A stretch of DNA of 47,290 nt. Source: an uncultured Eubacteriales bacterium (GTDB lineage: Bacteria; Bacillota; Clostridia; Oscillospirales; Acutalibacteraceae). The translations under genes were made by a program, and so were the position numbers. Of this stretch, positions 32,712 through 41,185 are shown piece after piece (the first letter of the stretch is position 1; the number at the start of each line of letters is the position of its first letter). Location of the stretch: the NCBI GenBank assembly GCA_934636435.1, contig CAKUAQ010000013.1, forward strand, positions 1 to 47,290. The letters run 5' to 3'. The notes under the pieces are model-generated. The model saw only the letters and a program-made list of their open reading frames with translations, was not told the DNA's origin and did no database searches.

Positions 32712-32739
32712 AGTATACCACGATTTAGCATAAATGCAA
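32712..32739 (-). promoter_or_regulatory. Probable sigma-A promoter of the yitT-type gene
   Basis: On the minus strand TTGCAT (32734-32739) and TATACT (32712-32717) are 16 bases apart, about 50 bases before the ATG. Confidence 0.55.
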
Positions 32740-32759
32740 TAGATTTCAGAGTAGGATGA

Positions 32760-33746
32760 ATGATTTTGAAGATCGGCAGCATACAAATTGAAGGCTATGC
32801 GGCGCTGGCGCCGATGGCAGGGGTGACCGACCGGGCGTTCCGGCGGCTGTGCCGGGATATGGGCGCGTCCTTCACCGTGGGAGAAATGGTCAGCGCCAAG
32901 GGGCTGACCTACGGCGACCGAAAAAGCGACGAGCTGCTGGCGCTGGAGCCGGACGTGCGCCCGGCGGCGGTGCAGCTCTTTGGTGACGACCCGGCGATTC
33001 TGGCGGAGGCTGCCCGGCGGGCGCTCAAGTATGCACCGGATTGGATCGACCTCAATATGGGCTGCCCGGCGCCGAAAATTGTGGGCAATCACTGCGGCAG
33101 CGCCCTGATGCGGGAGCCGGAGCTGTGCCGCCGCCTGGTGCAGGCGGTGAAAGAGGCGGTCCCGGTGCCGGTGACGGTGAAGATCCGCAAGGGCTACGAT
33201 CCGCAGCACATCAATGCCGTGGAGGTGGCGCGTGCCTGCGAGGCGGGCGGCGCAGATGCCATCGCCGTCCATGGACGCACCCGGGATCAGATGTATGCGC
33301 CGCCGGTGGATTGGGACATCATCCGGCAGGTAAAGCGGGCGGTGCAGGTGCCGGTCATCGGCAACGGCGATGTGACCGATGCCCGCTCGGCGGCGGCGCT
33401 GTATGAAGAAACCGGCTGCGACCACATAATGGTGGGACGAGGGGCGCTGGGACGCCCCTGGATATTCAGCCAGATACAGGCGTATCTGGAGCACGGTACC
33501 CTGCTGCCCGACCCGCCGGTATCCCGGCGCATGGCGCTGCTCATGGGGCAGGTGCAGCAGACGGCGGCGGAGAAGGGCGAGCACATCGCCCTGTTGCAGG
33601 CGCGCAAGCACGCCGCCTGGTATATGTCCGGGCTGCGGGGCGCGGCGGTCCTGCGGCGGCAGGCGGGAGAGCTGAAAACACTGGAGGATCTGGCGACGCT
33701 GTGTCTGGCGGTCATTCGGGCAGAGGAAGGAACAGAGGAAGTATGA
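32760..33746 (+). CDS. dusB: tRNA-dihydrouridine synthase
   Basis: Dus enzymes reduce uridines in the tRNA D-loop with FMN and NADPH. The TIM-barrel opens with LAPMAGVTDRAFRRLC. The FMN and active-site region reads NMGCPAPKIVGNHCGSALM with catalytic Cys112. VTVKIRKGY, AIAVHGRTRDQMY and IGNGDVTDA follow. At 328 residues it is full length and most like the DusB branch. The ATG at 32760 has AGGAT just upstream, a weak site. The stop overlaps the maf start as ATGA. Confidence 0.93.
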   Translation: MILKIGSIQIEGYAALAPMAGVTDRAFRRLCRDMGASFTVGEMVSAKGLTYGDRKSDELLALEPDVRPAAVQLFGDDPAILAEAARRALKYAPDWIDLNMGCPAPKIVGNHCGSALMREPELCRRLVQAVKEAVPVPVTVKIRKGYDPQHINAVEVARACEAGGADAIAVHGRTRDQMYAPPVDWDIIRQVKRAVQVPVIGNGDVTDARSAAALYEETGCDHIMVGRGALGRPWIFSQIQAYLEHGTLLPDPPVSRRMALLMGQVQQTAAEKGEHIALLQARKHAAWYMSGLRGAAVLRRQAGELKTLEDLATLCLAVIRAEEGTEEV

Positions 33747-34333
33747 ATCCGATTATATTGGCGTCTGCCTCCCCCCGGCGGCAGGAAATACTGACACTGG
33801 CGGGCGTTCCCTTTACGGTGCACCCGGCTGCACGGGAGTTTGCCCCGGCGGAACTGCCGCCGGAGCAGCGGGTGCGAGAGCTGGCGCACAGCAAGGCGGC
33901 ACAGGTGGCGCCCCTCTATCCCGGCCGGATCACGTTGGGGTCGGACACCATGGTGGCGCTGGAGGATCGGGTGCTGGGGAAGCCCCGTTCGCCGGAGGAG
34001 GCGGTGGAAATGCTGTTGCTGTTGCAAGGGCACACCCACCGGGTGCTGACCGGTGTGTGGCTGATGGTGGCGGACGCCGCCGGAAGCACGGTGCGGGAGA
34101 CCGGCTTCACCGATGCGGCGGAGGTGGAGTTTTATCCCATGACCCGCCGGGAGGCGGAAAGCTATGTGGCCACCGGAGAGCCGATGGATAAGGCCGGCGC
34201 TTACGGCATCCAGGGATACGGGATGCGGTTCGTCCGGGGCATCCGGGGAGATTTTTATACCGTGATGGGACTGCCGGGGGGCCGAACGGTGCGCGCGCTG
34301 TCGGAATTTGCGGCAGATGCGAAAAAACTGTAA
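33743..34333 (+). CDS. maf: Maf family nucleotide pyrophosphatase
   Basis: Maf proteins hydrolyse non-canonical or modified nucleotides to monophosphates and are linked to septum formation. The N-terminal signature LASASPRRQEIL, the acidic GSDTMV motif, the LGKPRSPEEA stretch and the C-terminal KAGAYGIQGYG all fit. At 196 residues it is standard. The ATG overlaps the dusB stop (ATGA), so translation is coupled and an apparent longer frame is ignored. It is followed by an AT-rich gap holding the mreB promoter; maf-mreB adjacency is common in Firmicutes. Confidence 0.95.
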   Translation: MNPIILASASPRRQEILTLAGVPFTVHPAAREFAPAELPPEQRVRELAHSKAAQVAPLYPGRITLGSDTMVALEDRVLGKPRSPEEAVEMLLLLQGHTHRVLTGVWLMVADAAGSTVRETGFTDAAEVEFYPMTRREAESYVATGEPMDKAGAYGIQGYGMRFVRGIRGDFYTVMGLPGGRTVRALSEFAADAKKL

Positions 34334-34350
34334 ATTTTTGCAATTTCATA

Positions 34351-34379
34351 TTGAGATTTTTTTTCATCCGGTATATAAT
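34351..34379 (+). promoter_or_regulatory. Strong sigma-A promoter of mreB
   Basis: TTGAGA (34351-34356), a 17-base spacer and perfect TATAAT (34374-34379) lie in an AT-rich gap, 66 bases before the mreB ATG. No terminator hairpin separates it from maf. Confidence 0.8.
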
Positions 34380-34445
34380 AAGACGTCAGACGGTGCAGAC
34401 TTAAACTGTCGGAGGATATTACAGAGAGGAAAGGATGAACGAATC

Positions 34446-35453
34446 ATGTTCTTTAATCGGGATATCGGTATTGATTTGGGTACGGCCAATACATTGGTAT
34501 ATATGCGGGGGAAAGGAATCGTCATGCGGGAGCCTTCCGTGGTAGCCGTGGACGTGAAGAAGGAAGAGGTGCTGGCGGTCGGCAGCGAGGCGAAGGAAAT
34601 GATCGGCCGTACCCCCGGCTCGATCACGGCGGTGCGTCCCCTCAAGGACGGCGTGATCGCCGATTTTGAAGTGACCTCTCAGATGCTGCGCTATTTCATC
34701 AAGCGGGCGCTGAAATCCTCCTTTTTGAATCGTCCCCGGCTGATCGTGTGCATTCCCTCCGGCGTCACCGAGGTGGAGCGCCGGGCGGTGGATGAGTCCG
34801 CCCGTGCGGCGGGCGCCCGGGAGGTGGAGCTGATCGAGGAGCCCATGGCGGCGGCCATCGGCGCCGGACTGCGGGTCGAGGAAGCGGCCGGCTGCATGGT
34901 GGTGGATATCGGCGGCGGCACCTCCGAGGTGGCGGTCATTTCTCTGGGCGATATCGTGACCGCTCAGTCGGTGCGGATCGCCGGCGACGATTTCGACGAG
35001 GCCATCATCTCCTATGTGAAGAAGAAATATAACCTGCTCATCGGTGAGCGTACCGCCGAGGATCTGAAGATCCTCATCGGCAGCGCTTTTCCCTATGAGG
35101 GAGAGGGCTCCATGGATGTCAAGGGCCGCAATCTGGTGGACGGCCTGCCGAAGAATATCGTCATCAGCGCCGAGGAGGTGCGGGAGGCTCTGTCCGAGCC
35201 GGTCAGCTCCATTGTGGATGCCATCAAGTCCACGCTGGAGCGCACCCCGCCGGAGCTGAGCGCCGATATCATCGACAATGGGATCATGCTGACCGGCGGC
35301 GGAGCGCTGCTGCGCGGTCTGGATATGCTGATTAACCGGGAGACCGGTATGCTGGTGCATGTGGCGGAGGATCCGCTGGACTGCGTGGTGAACGGCACCG
35401 GAAAATGCCTGGATCTGGGCATGGTCAGCAATTTCCGCTCCAACCACCGATAA
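34446..35453 (+). CDS. mreB: Rod shape-determining protein MreB
   Basis: MreB is the bacterial actin that moves beneath the membrane and guides side-wall synthesis. All ATP-site motifs are canonical: DLGTANT near the N-terminus, IEEPMAAAIGAGL with the catalytic Glu, DIGGGTSEVAV, and TGGGALLRG. The 335-residue length is standard. The ATG at 34446 lies ten bases after an AAGGA site. It leads the mreC-mreD-PBP2 set, but a terminator-like hairpin stands directly after it, which should make mreB message more abundant than the rest. A second, divergent MreB-like gene lies at 46107. Confidence 0.97.
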   Translation: MFFNRDIGIDLGTANTLVYMRGKGIVMREPSVVAVDVKKEEVLAVGSEAKEMIGRTPGSITAVRPLKDGVIADFEVTSQMLRYFIKRALKSSFLNRPRLIVCIPSGVTEVERRAVDESARAAGAREVELIEEPMAAAIGAGLRVEEAAGCMVVDIGGGTSEVAVISLGDIVTAQSVRIAGDDFDEAIISYVKKKYNLLIGERTAEDLKILIGSAFPYEGEGSMDVKGRNLVDGLPKNIVISAEEVREALSEPVSSIVDAIKSTLERTPPELSADIIDNGIMLTGGGALLRGLDMLINRETGMLVHVAEDPLDCVVNGTGKCLDLGMVSNFRSNHR

Positions 35454-35473
35454 GAACGAGTGTGTGTGCGGAT

Positions 35474-35510
35474 AGCGGAGGACGTGCGTCTTCCGCTTTT
35501 CCGTTTTTTG
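35474..35510 (+). terminator. Terminator-like hairpin between mreB and mreC
   Basis: A 10-bp stem (35474-35483 with 35488-35497, one wobble) with a GTGC loop is followed by TTT CC G TTTTTT. It should stop part of the transcripts after mreB; no promoter is visible between it and mreC. Confidence 0.7.
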
Positions 35511-35534
35511 CGCCGTTTATGAGGGCGAAGGGAA

Positions 35535-36404
35535 GTGACCGGTAGCGATATGAAGAATTTTTTTAAGAGCTTTTTTGCAAAGATCGTCGGGGCGCTGGCG
35601 TTGTTCTTCGTGGGAATGATGATTTACAGCGCTACCTCCGGCGGGATGGCTACGCTGCCGGCCACCATCGCCGGGGCGGTGGTCACACCGTTGCAGAGCC
35701 TTGCCTCCTATGTGTCGGACGGGGTCTCCGGGCTGTTCGGCCGCATCACCGGCAGCGGCGATCTGTCTGCGGAGGTGGAGCAGCTGCGAAAAGAGAACGC
35801 CGAACTGCGGCAAAAGGTAGTGGATTACGACGAGCTGAAGCAGAAGAATCAATGGTACAGCGAGATTCTGGGGCTGCACGAGGAGCATTCGGATTATACC
35901 TTTGCCACCGGACGGGTGATCGGGCGGGATCCGTCGGCTTTTTACGGCAATTTCACCATTTCTGCCGGGCAGAATTCCGGGGTGACGGTGAATGACCCGG
36001 TGGTGACCACCGACGGCAACCTGATCGGCGTGATCGACGAGGTGGGGCTGACCTACGCTAAGGTGCGGACTATCTTCGATCCCTCCAATAAGGTGTCGGT
36101 GCAGATCAGCCGCACCGGGGATACGGCGTATACCGCCGGCAGCACGGTGGTGCAGGCGCGGAGCGATACCATCCGCATGACGACGCTGGAGCGTTCCTCC
36201 GGGGCGGCCATCGGCGACTATGTGGTCACCTCCGGTATCGGCGGCATCTATCCCGGCGGGCTGAAGATCGGCACTGTGCAGACGGTGACGGGAGCCGCCG
36301 ACGGAATGACGCTGGATGCCACCGTGAAGCCCTTTGCTTCCGTTTTTGATGTGAAGCAGGTGATGGTGATCACCTCCTTTGACGGACAGCAGGCGGCGGA
36401 TTAA
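35535..36404 (+). CDS. mreC: Rod shape-determining protein MreC
   Basis: MreC bridges MreB and the periplasmic wall synthases, with one N-terminal membrane helix (about residues 15-40 here), a coiled coil (about 75-100, LSAEVEQLRKENAELRQKV split by family spacing) and a C-terminal pair of beta-barrels. The motif YYNFTISAG-like appears as FYGNFTISAGQNSGV, followed by DGNLIGVIDEVG. At 289 residues it is typical. The GTG at 35535 has GAGGG nine bases upstream; an ATG at 35550 in frame lacks a good site. It is followed by mreD after 15 bases. Confidence 0.93.
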   Translation: MTGSDMKNFFKSFFAKIVGALALFFVGMMIYSATSGGMATLPATIAGAVVTPLQSLASYVSDGVSGLFGRITGSGDLSAEVEQLRKENAELRQKVVDYDELKQKNQWYSEILGLHEEHSDYTFATGRVIGRDPSAFYGNFTISAGQNSGVTVNDPVVTTDGNLIGVIDEVGLTYAKVRTIFDPSNKVSVQISRTGDTAYTAGSTVVQARSDTIRMTTLERSSGAAIGDYVVTSGIGGIYPGGLKIGTVQTVTGAADGMTLDATVKPFASVFDVKQVMVITSFDGQQAAD

Positions 36405-36419
36405 GGGGGGTGTGTATGC

Positions 36420-36956
36420 ATGAAACGCATCCCCGGTCTTTTTCGGCATAAAAACTATTTGTCACTGCTCGTGTATGGACTGGCGGCGCTGACGGTGCTG
36501 CTGTTGCAAAATGCGCCCCACCTGTTTCCGACGGTATGGGGTGCGCGCCCGGTGCCGATTATTCTGCTGGTGGTGTGCGTGGCGCTGTGCGAGGGCGCGC
36601 AGGCCGGCGCTATCATCGGCGCACTGTCCGGGCTGCTGTGGGGCATTTACAGCTTCCGCCTGTTTGGCTTTGACGCGTTGGTCCTGATGCTGCTCGGCCT
36701 TACCGCCGGGCTGCTGGTGGAATGGCTGCTGCGGGCGAATCTGCTGTCGGCGCTGCTGCTGTGCACCGGCGCCTGTCTGGCGCAGGCGCTGCTGGAGTGG
36801 CTGTTTTGTTATGTGCTGTTTTTTAAGGAGCAGGTGCTTGCGGTGCTGTGCCGTGTGTATCTGCCCAATTGCCTGTATACGGTGCTGCTGACACCGCTGA
36901 TGTACTGGTTGGTGCTGGGGTTGGCGCGGCTGATCCGTCGCAGCATCCGGGCCTGA
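36420..36956 (+). CDS. mreD: Rod shape-determining protein MreD
   Basis: MreD is the small integral membrane partner of MreC in the elongation complex. The 178-residue product is almost entirely hydrophobic, with five or six predicted membrane segments and few charged residues between them. It has the family-like RPVPIILLVVCVALCEG stretch, which leads into GAIIGALSGLLWGIYS. Sequence similarity in this family is weak, so the assignment rests on size, topology and its place between mreC and the PBP2 gene. Start ATG at 36420, just after a GGGGGG-type purine site. Confidence 0.88.
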   Translation: MKRIPGLFRHKNYLSLLVYGLAALTVLLLQNAPHLFPTVWGARPVPIILLVVCVALCEGAQAGAIIGALSGLLWGIYSFRLFGFDALVLMLLGLTAGLLVEWLLRANLLSALLLCTGACLAQALLEWLFCYVLFFKEQVLAVLCRVYLPNCLYTVLLTPLMYWLVLGLARLIRRSIRA

Positions 36957-36983
36957 ACACGATGAACGGAAAGGAGACAGATC

Positions 36984-39035
36984 ATGCTGCGCTCGCCTAA
37001 AGAAACCGCCGGACTCAGTCTGCGCCGCCTGCTGGCATTGGCCGTGGCGATGGCGGTGATGCTCGGTCTGTATTCCGTGCGTCTGTTTTATGTGCAGATC
37101 GTGGAGGGGGATAAATACGCCTCGCTGGCGGATGCCAGCACCAAGACCACCATCGCGATCGCTCCCTCACGGGGGGAAATACTGGATTGCAACCAGATCC
37201 CGCTGGTGTCCAACCGGACCAGCTATGCGGTGGTGCTGGATTATAACTTTTTCCCTCACGGCACCAGCGAGGAGAAGCAGAAAGAGAAGAACGACTGCCT
37301 GCTGGAGCTGGTGCATTTGCTGCAGGAGCAGGGGGAGGCATGGAACGATACCATGCCCGTTTCCAATGAGGCTCCCTATACCTTTCTGGAGGAGCGGGAG
37401 AGCGGTATCGCCCGGATGAAAAGCTATCTGCATATGGCTTCCTATGCCACGGCGGAGGACTGCATGACCCAGATGGTGGGGGATTATGCGCTGAAGGCTT
37501 ATTCCCAGACCGAGCAGCGGCAGCTGGCAGGCATTCGCTATGCCATGACGGCGGCCGGTTTCGGTGTCTCCACCCCCTATACCTTTGCCAGCGATATTTC
37601 CAGCGAGACCATGTATAAGCTCATGGAAAACAGCGATAAATACCCCGGTGTGGATGTGGAAACGGTGGCGGTGCGGGAGTATGTCAGCGGCACGACGGCC
37701 TGTCACGTGATCGGCACGGTAGGCCCCATCTATGCGGAGGAATATGCAGGGCTGAAGGAAAAGGGCTATTCCTTCAACGATATTGTGGGCAAGAGCGGCA
37801 TCGAGGCGGCGGCGGAGGACTACCTGCGGGGCAAGGCGGGCAAGCGCACGCTGACCAAGAGCTCCAGAGGTACCGTGCTGGCGAAAACCGAGGTGGAAGC
37901 ACCGGTTCCGGGCCAGACAGTGATCACCACCATTGATTCCCGTTTGCAGCAGAAGGCGCAGCAGGCGCTGAATGACAAGATCCTGCAGATGCGCGCTACC
38001 GCGGCCGTCAAAAAGGGCAAGGACATCAAGAGCGGCTCGGTGGTGGTGCTGGATGTGAAGGATAACGGCGTGAAGGTCTGCGCTTCCTGGCCCAGCTACG
38101 ATCTGACAACCTATTCCGAGAACTATACGGCGTTGTCCGCCGACCCGGATAAGCCGCTGTTCAACCGTGCGCTGTACGGCGCGTTCCCTTGCGGTTCCAC
38201 CTTTAAGCCCGGTGTGGCGCTGGCGGCCATCACCGAGGGAAAGATCACGCCCTCGACCTATATCAACTGCGTGCGTACCTATACCTATTATGCCCCCAGC
38301 TATACGCCCAATTGTCTGGGACATCACGGCAATCTGAATGTGGTCGGAGCGATTCAAAAATCCTGCAACTACTACTTTTATGAGGTGGGGCGGCTGATGG
38401 GCAGCAGCCTGTTCGGCTATCTGACGAAGTATGGCTTCGGACAGAAGACCGGTGTGGAGATCGGCGAGTCCGCCGGTGTGCAGCAAACGCCGGAATACCT
38501 TCAGTCCATCGGGGACTCCTGGGTGGCGGGCGACTATCTGCAGCTGGCCATCGGCCAGAAGGGTTCCTATACCCCGATCCAGTTGGCGGCATACGTTTCC
38601 ATGATTGCCAATAACGGCGTGCGGTATAAGACCCACTTTATCGGATCGCTGCGCAGCTTTGACAGCAATGCCGATACGGTCATTGAGCCGGAGGTGGCGT
38701 CCACCGTGGAGTGGAGTGAGGCGGCGAGAACCTCGGTGAAAGCCGGCATGATCGCCGTGGGCAAGGCGGGCACGGCGGCAGCGCTGTTCAGCGCCACCCC
38801 CTATACCGTCGCCTGCAAGACCGGTACGGCGCAGACCGGTATCCGGGATTCCTCCGACCACGGCACCTTTATTGCCTATGCTCCGGCGGACGATCCGGAG
38901 ATCGCCATCGCGGTGGTGATGGAGCGGGGCACCTCCGGTGCGGCATCCCAGGTGGCGCGGCAGGTGCTGGATGAATACTTTTCCCGAAAGGAAACGGGTG
39001 AGCCGCCGACGGAGAGCGGTGTGCTGTTGCCGTAA
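36984..39035 (+). CDS. mrdA: Penicillin-binding protein 2 (peptidoglycan transpeptidase)
   Basis: This class B PBP cross-links side-wall peptidoglycan in the elongasome. One N-terminal membrane helix (about residues 12-35) leads to the pedestal domain (DRGEILD-type motif as SRGEILDCNQIPL, then residues to about 250). The transpeptidase domain has the active Ser405 in STFK (Lys408), SCN at 460-462 and KTG starting at Lys612. At 683 residues the size fits PBP2. AAAGGAG stands before the ATG. It closes the mreBCD-pbp2 set. Orthologues are also called PbpA/PbpH in Firmicutes, so the symbol is by function rather than by close match. Confidence 0.92.
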   Translation: MLRSPKETAGLSLRRLLALAVAMAVMLGLYSVRLFYVQIVEGDKYASLADASTKTTIAIAPSRGEILDCNQIPLVSNRTSYAVVLDYNFFPHGTSEEKQKEKNDCLLELVHLLQEQGEAWNDTMPVSNEAPYTFLEERESGIARMKSYLHMASYATAEDCMTQMVGDYALKAYSQTEQRQLAGIRYAMTAAGFGVSTPYTFASDISSETMYKLMENSDKYPGVDVETVAVREYVSGTTACHVIGTVGPIYAEEYAGLKEKGYSFNDIVGKSGIEAAAEDYLRGKAGKRTLTKSSRGTVLAKTEVEAPVPGQTVITTIDSRLQQKAQQALNDKILQMRATAAVKKGKDIKSGSVVVLDVKDNGVKVCASWPSYDLTTYSENYTALSADPDKPLFNRALYGAFPCGSTFKPGVALAAITEGKITPSTYINCVRTYTYYAPSYTPNCLGHHGNLNVVGAIQKSCNYYFYEVGRLMGSSLFGYLTKYGFGQKTGVEIGESAGVQQTPEYLQSIGDSWVAGDYLQLAIGQKGSYTPIQLAAYVSMIANNGVRYKTHFIGSLRSFDSNADTVIEPEVASTVEWSEAARTSVKAGMIAVGKAGTAAALFSATPYTVACKTGTAQTGIRDSSDHGTFIAYAPADDPEIAIAVVMERGTSGAASQVARQVLDEYFSRKETGEPPTESGVLLP

Positions 39036-39074
39036 AATGAGCCGGATCCACGATCCGATGAAAGGAAGATACGG

Positions 39075-40220
39075 ATGAACATTCTGATGATCCCCTCCTG
39101 GTACGGGACAAAGAACGCGCCGCTGTTGGGCTCGTTTTATAAAGAGCAGGCGGAGGAGCTGGCCGCCCGGGGACACCGGGTGGCGGTGCTGTATGCGGAG
39201 GTGGGCGGCAGCTTTCGCCGCGCCGATAACCAGCGCATGCACGATGTGGTCAACGGTGTGGAGACCTATATTTGGGTCAAGCCCAACCTGACTCCCCGCT
39301 GGGAGAAAGGACGCTGTTTTCAGCGCACCCGGATGCTGGAGAAGATGTACCGCCGGTTGGAAAAGACCTGGGGGCGGCCGGATGTGGTGAATCTGCGGTC
39401 GTCCCTGCAAGGGTATGAAGCGGTAACTCTGTGCCGGCGGCATGGGCTGCCCCTGTTCTTTATGGAGCATTCCTCCTTTGTGGTGACGGAGGGGGAGGGC
39501 AGCGCCGCCCGGAAACGGCTGTATACCGTCATGGATGCGGCCAGGGTCAATGCCTGTGTCGGCTCCAGACTGATGGAGGTCATGCAGCCCTATAAGGCGG
39601 ATACCCGGCTGATCCCGGACTTTGTGGATGAGCGGCGGTTTTTTATTCGGGATAAGGAGGATCCGGATGCCCCCTTTACCTTTGCCGCCATGGGGCAGCT
39701 GCGCCCGATCAAGGGACACGATACACTGATCCGCGCTTTTGCCCGCCTGCGGCACCTGACCGACCGTCCGGTGTTGTTGCGTATTGCCGGTGCGGGGGGA
39801 TTGCGGGACTATTTGCAGGGGATTATCCACGAGGAAGGGCTGGAGGAGGTCTGCCATCTGGTGGGGAATATTCCCCGGGAGCAGGTGGTGGATTTTATGA
39901 ATGATTGCGACTGCTTCGTGTGTTCCTCCCGGACGGAGATGCTGTCCTGTGTGCTGCATGAGTGCGCCGCCTGCGGTCGCCCGGCCATCGGGACCATGTG
40001 CGGCGGCCCTCAGGATATCATTACGCCGGAAACCGGGCTGCTGGTGCCGGTGGACGATGTGGAGGCCATGGCGCAGACGATGCTGACCATGCTGGATAAG
40101 GCTCCCACCTACGACCGGCAGGCGATCCGCCGACATATCATTGACAAATTCGGGCGGGATACGGTGTGCAACGCCATCCTGCAGGCCTGTGCGGATGCCG
40201 CCGGAAAGGATGCCCGTTGA
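39075..40220 (+). CDS. Glycosyltransferase family 4 protein
   Basis: The 381-residue protein shows the two-domain GT-B pattern. The N-terminal half begins MNILMIPSWYG and contains GSFYKEQAEELAARGH. The C-terminal donor-binding half contains GQLRPIKGHDTLIRAFA and the E-x7-E type motif in EMLSCVLHECAACGRPAIGT. No membrane segment is seen. Such enzymes transfer a sugar from a nucleotide donor, probably to a wall or lipid acceptor. The acceptor and sugar cannot be told. AAAGGAAG precedes the ATG. Its stop overlaps the TTG start of the next gene. Placement after PBP2 hints at a role in envelope glycans, which is inference. Confidence 0.88.
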   Translation: MNILMIPSWYGTKNAPLLGSFYKEQAEELAARGHRVAVLYAEVGGSFRRADNQRMHDVVNGVETYIWVKPNLTPRWEKGRCFQRTRMLEKMYRRLEKTWGRPDVVNLRSSLQGYEAVTLCRRHGLPLFFMEHSSFVVTEGEGSAARKRLYTVMDAARVNACVGSRLMEVMQPYKADTRLIPDFVDERRFFIRDKEDPDAPFTFAAMGQLRPIKGHDTLIRAFARLRHLTDRPVLLRIAGAGGLRDYLQGIIHEEGLEEVCHLVGNIPREQVVDFMNDCDCFVCSSRTEMLSCVLHECAACGRPAIGTMCGGPQDIITPETGLLVPVDDVEAMAQTMLTMLDKAPTYDRQAIRRHIIDKFGRDTVCNAILQACADAAGKDAR

Positions 40221-41062
40221 CTCCGCCTGTCAGCCGCACACTGGCGGCGCATACCAAGGGGGAGCTGCTGTATTATACTTTTCCGGCGCTGGATGCCGTT
40301 CCTTTCGTGCGCCATGGGTTTTCCACCCGTCTCGGGGGCGTCAGCGAGGGAATCTGGCGCTCCATGAATTTGAGCTTTACCCGCGGCGATTCCCCGGCGG
40401 CGGTGGCGGATAATTTTCGGCGCTTTTGCGCTGCCGTCGGGGTGCGGGCGGAGGATACGGTCATTTCCGCTCAGACCCATACGACCCGCGTAATCTCTGT
40501 GACTGCCGCCGATCGGGGACGGGGTGTGACCCGCCCCCGCGGGTATACCGATGTGGACGGAATGATCACCGACGAGCCGGGAGTGGCGTTGTGCACCCAG
40601 TATGCGGATTGTGTGCCGCTGTTTTTCGTCGACCCTGTGAAGCGGGTGGTAGCCACCAGCCATTCCGGCTGGCGGGGCACCGCCGGGAATATCGGCGGTG
40701 TCACGGTGGAGAAGATGCACACGGACTACGGCTGTGAGCCGGGGAATATTCTGGTGGGTATCGGACCCTCCATTGGGCGCTGTTGTTTCGAGGTGGATGC
40801 CCCGGTGCTGGAGGCTTTTGAAAAGGCGTCCCACTTCGCCTCTGATTGCTATGTGGAAAACGGCGGCGGCAAATACCACATCGACCTGTGGGCGGTGTGC
40901 CGTCGGGGGTTGCTGGCGGCCGGGGTGCGATCGGATCACATCACCGTGACCGATCTCTGCACCCGCTGTCACCCGGATGTGTTCTGGTCTCACCGGGCGA
41001 CCGGCGGGGAGCGGGGCAGTCTGGCGGGGATCATCGCGCTGTCCGACGGATCAGAGCCGTAA
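40217..41062 (+). CDS. pgeF: YfiH/PgeF family peptidoglycan editing factor (laccase-domain protein)
   Basis: The family was long called polyphenol oxidase or laccase-domain protein; E. coli YfiH trims wrongly built muropeptide precursors, and other members act on purine nucleosides. The metal-site residues are visible: His in SAQTHTTRV, Cys in TQYADCVPLFF, His in ATSHSGWRG. The C-terminal motif LCTRCHPDVFWSHR is present. With the TTG at 40217 (overlapping the previous stop as TTGA and preceded by AAAGGA at seven bases) the product has 281 residues, the normal size. No ATG of the right frame lies in this region. Confidence 0.9.
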   Translation: MTPPVSRTLAAHTKGELLYYTFPALDAVPFVRHGFSTRLGGVSEGIWRSMNLSFTRGDSPAAVADNFRRFCAAVGVRAEDTVISAQTHTTRVISVTAADRGRGVTRPRGYTDVDGMITDEPGVALCTQYADCVPLFFVDPVKRVVATSHSGWRGTAGNIGGVTVEKMHTDYGCEPGNILVGIGPSIGRCCFEVDAPVLEAFEKASHFASDCYVENGGGKYHIDLWAVCRRGLLAAGVRSDHITVTDLCTRCHPDVFWSHRATGGERGSLAGIIALSDGSEP

Positions 41063-41166
41063 TGCCGCCGCGCAGTATGCGGGACGGATTTTTACGGTAT
41101 CGCGACGCCGTCGATTATGGCGATTATATTTTAGAGTTTTTTATCCATACTAACCCTATCGACTGA
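41062..41166 (+). CDS. Possible 34-residue small protein
   Basis: An ATG overlaps the pgeF stop (TAATG) and opens 34 codons ending 19 bases before the spoVAF-type start. The predicted peptide is basic at its start, then Tyr/Asp/Phe-rich. No family is recognised and there is no strong ribosome-binding site; re-initiation after pgeF would be needed. It may be chance. Confidence 0.22.
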   Translation: MPPRSMRDGFLRYRDAVDYGDYILEFFIHTNPID

Positions 41167-41185
41167 GGATAAGGGAGTGTGTGGT

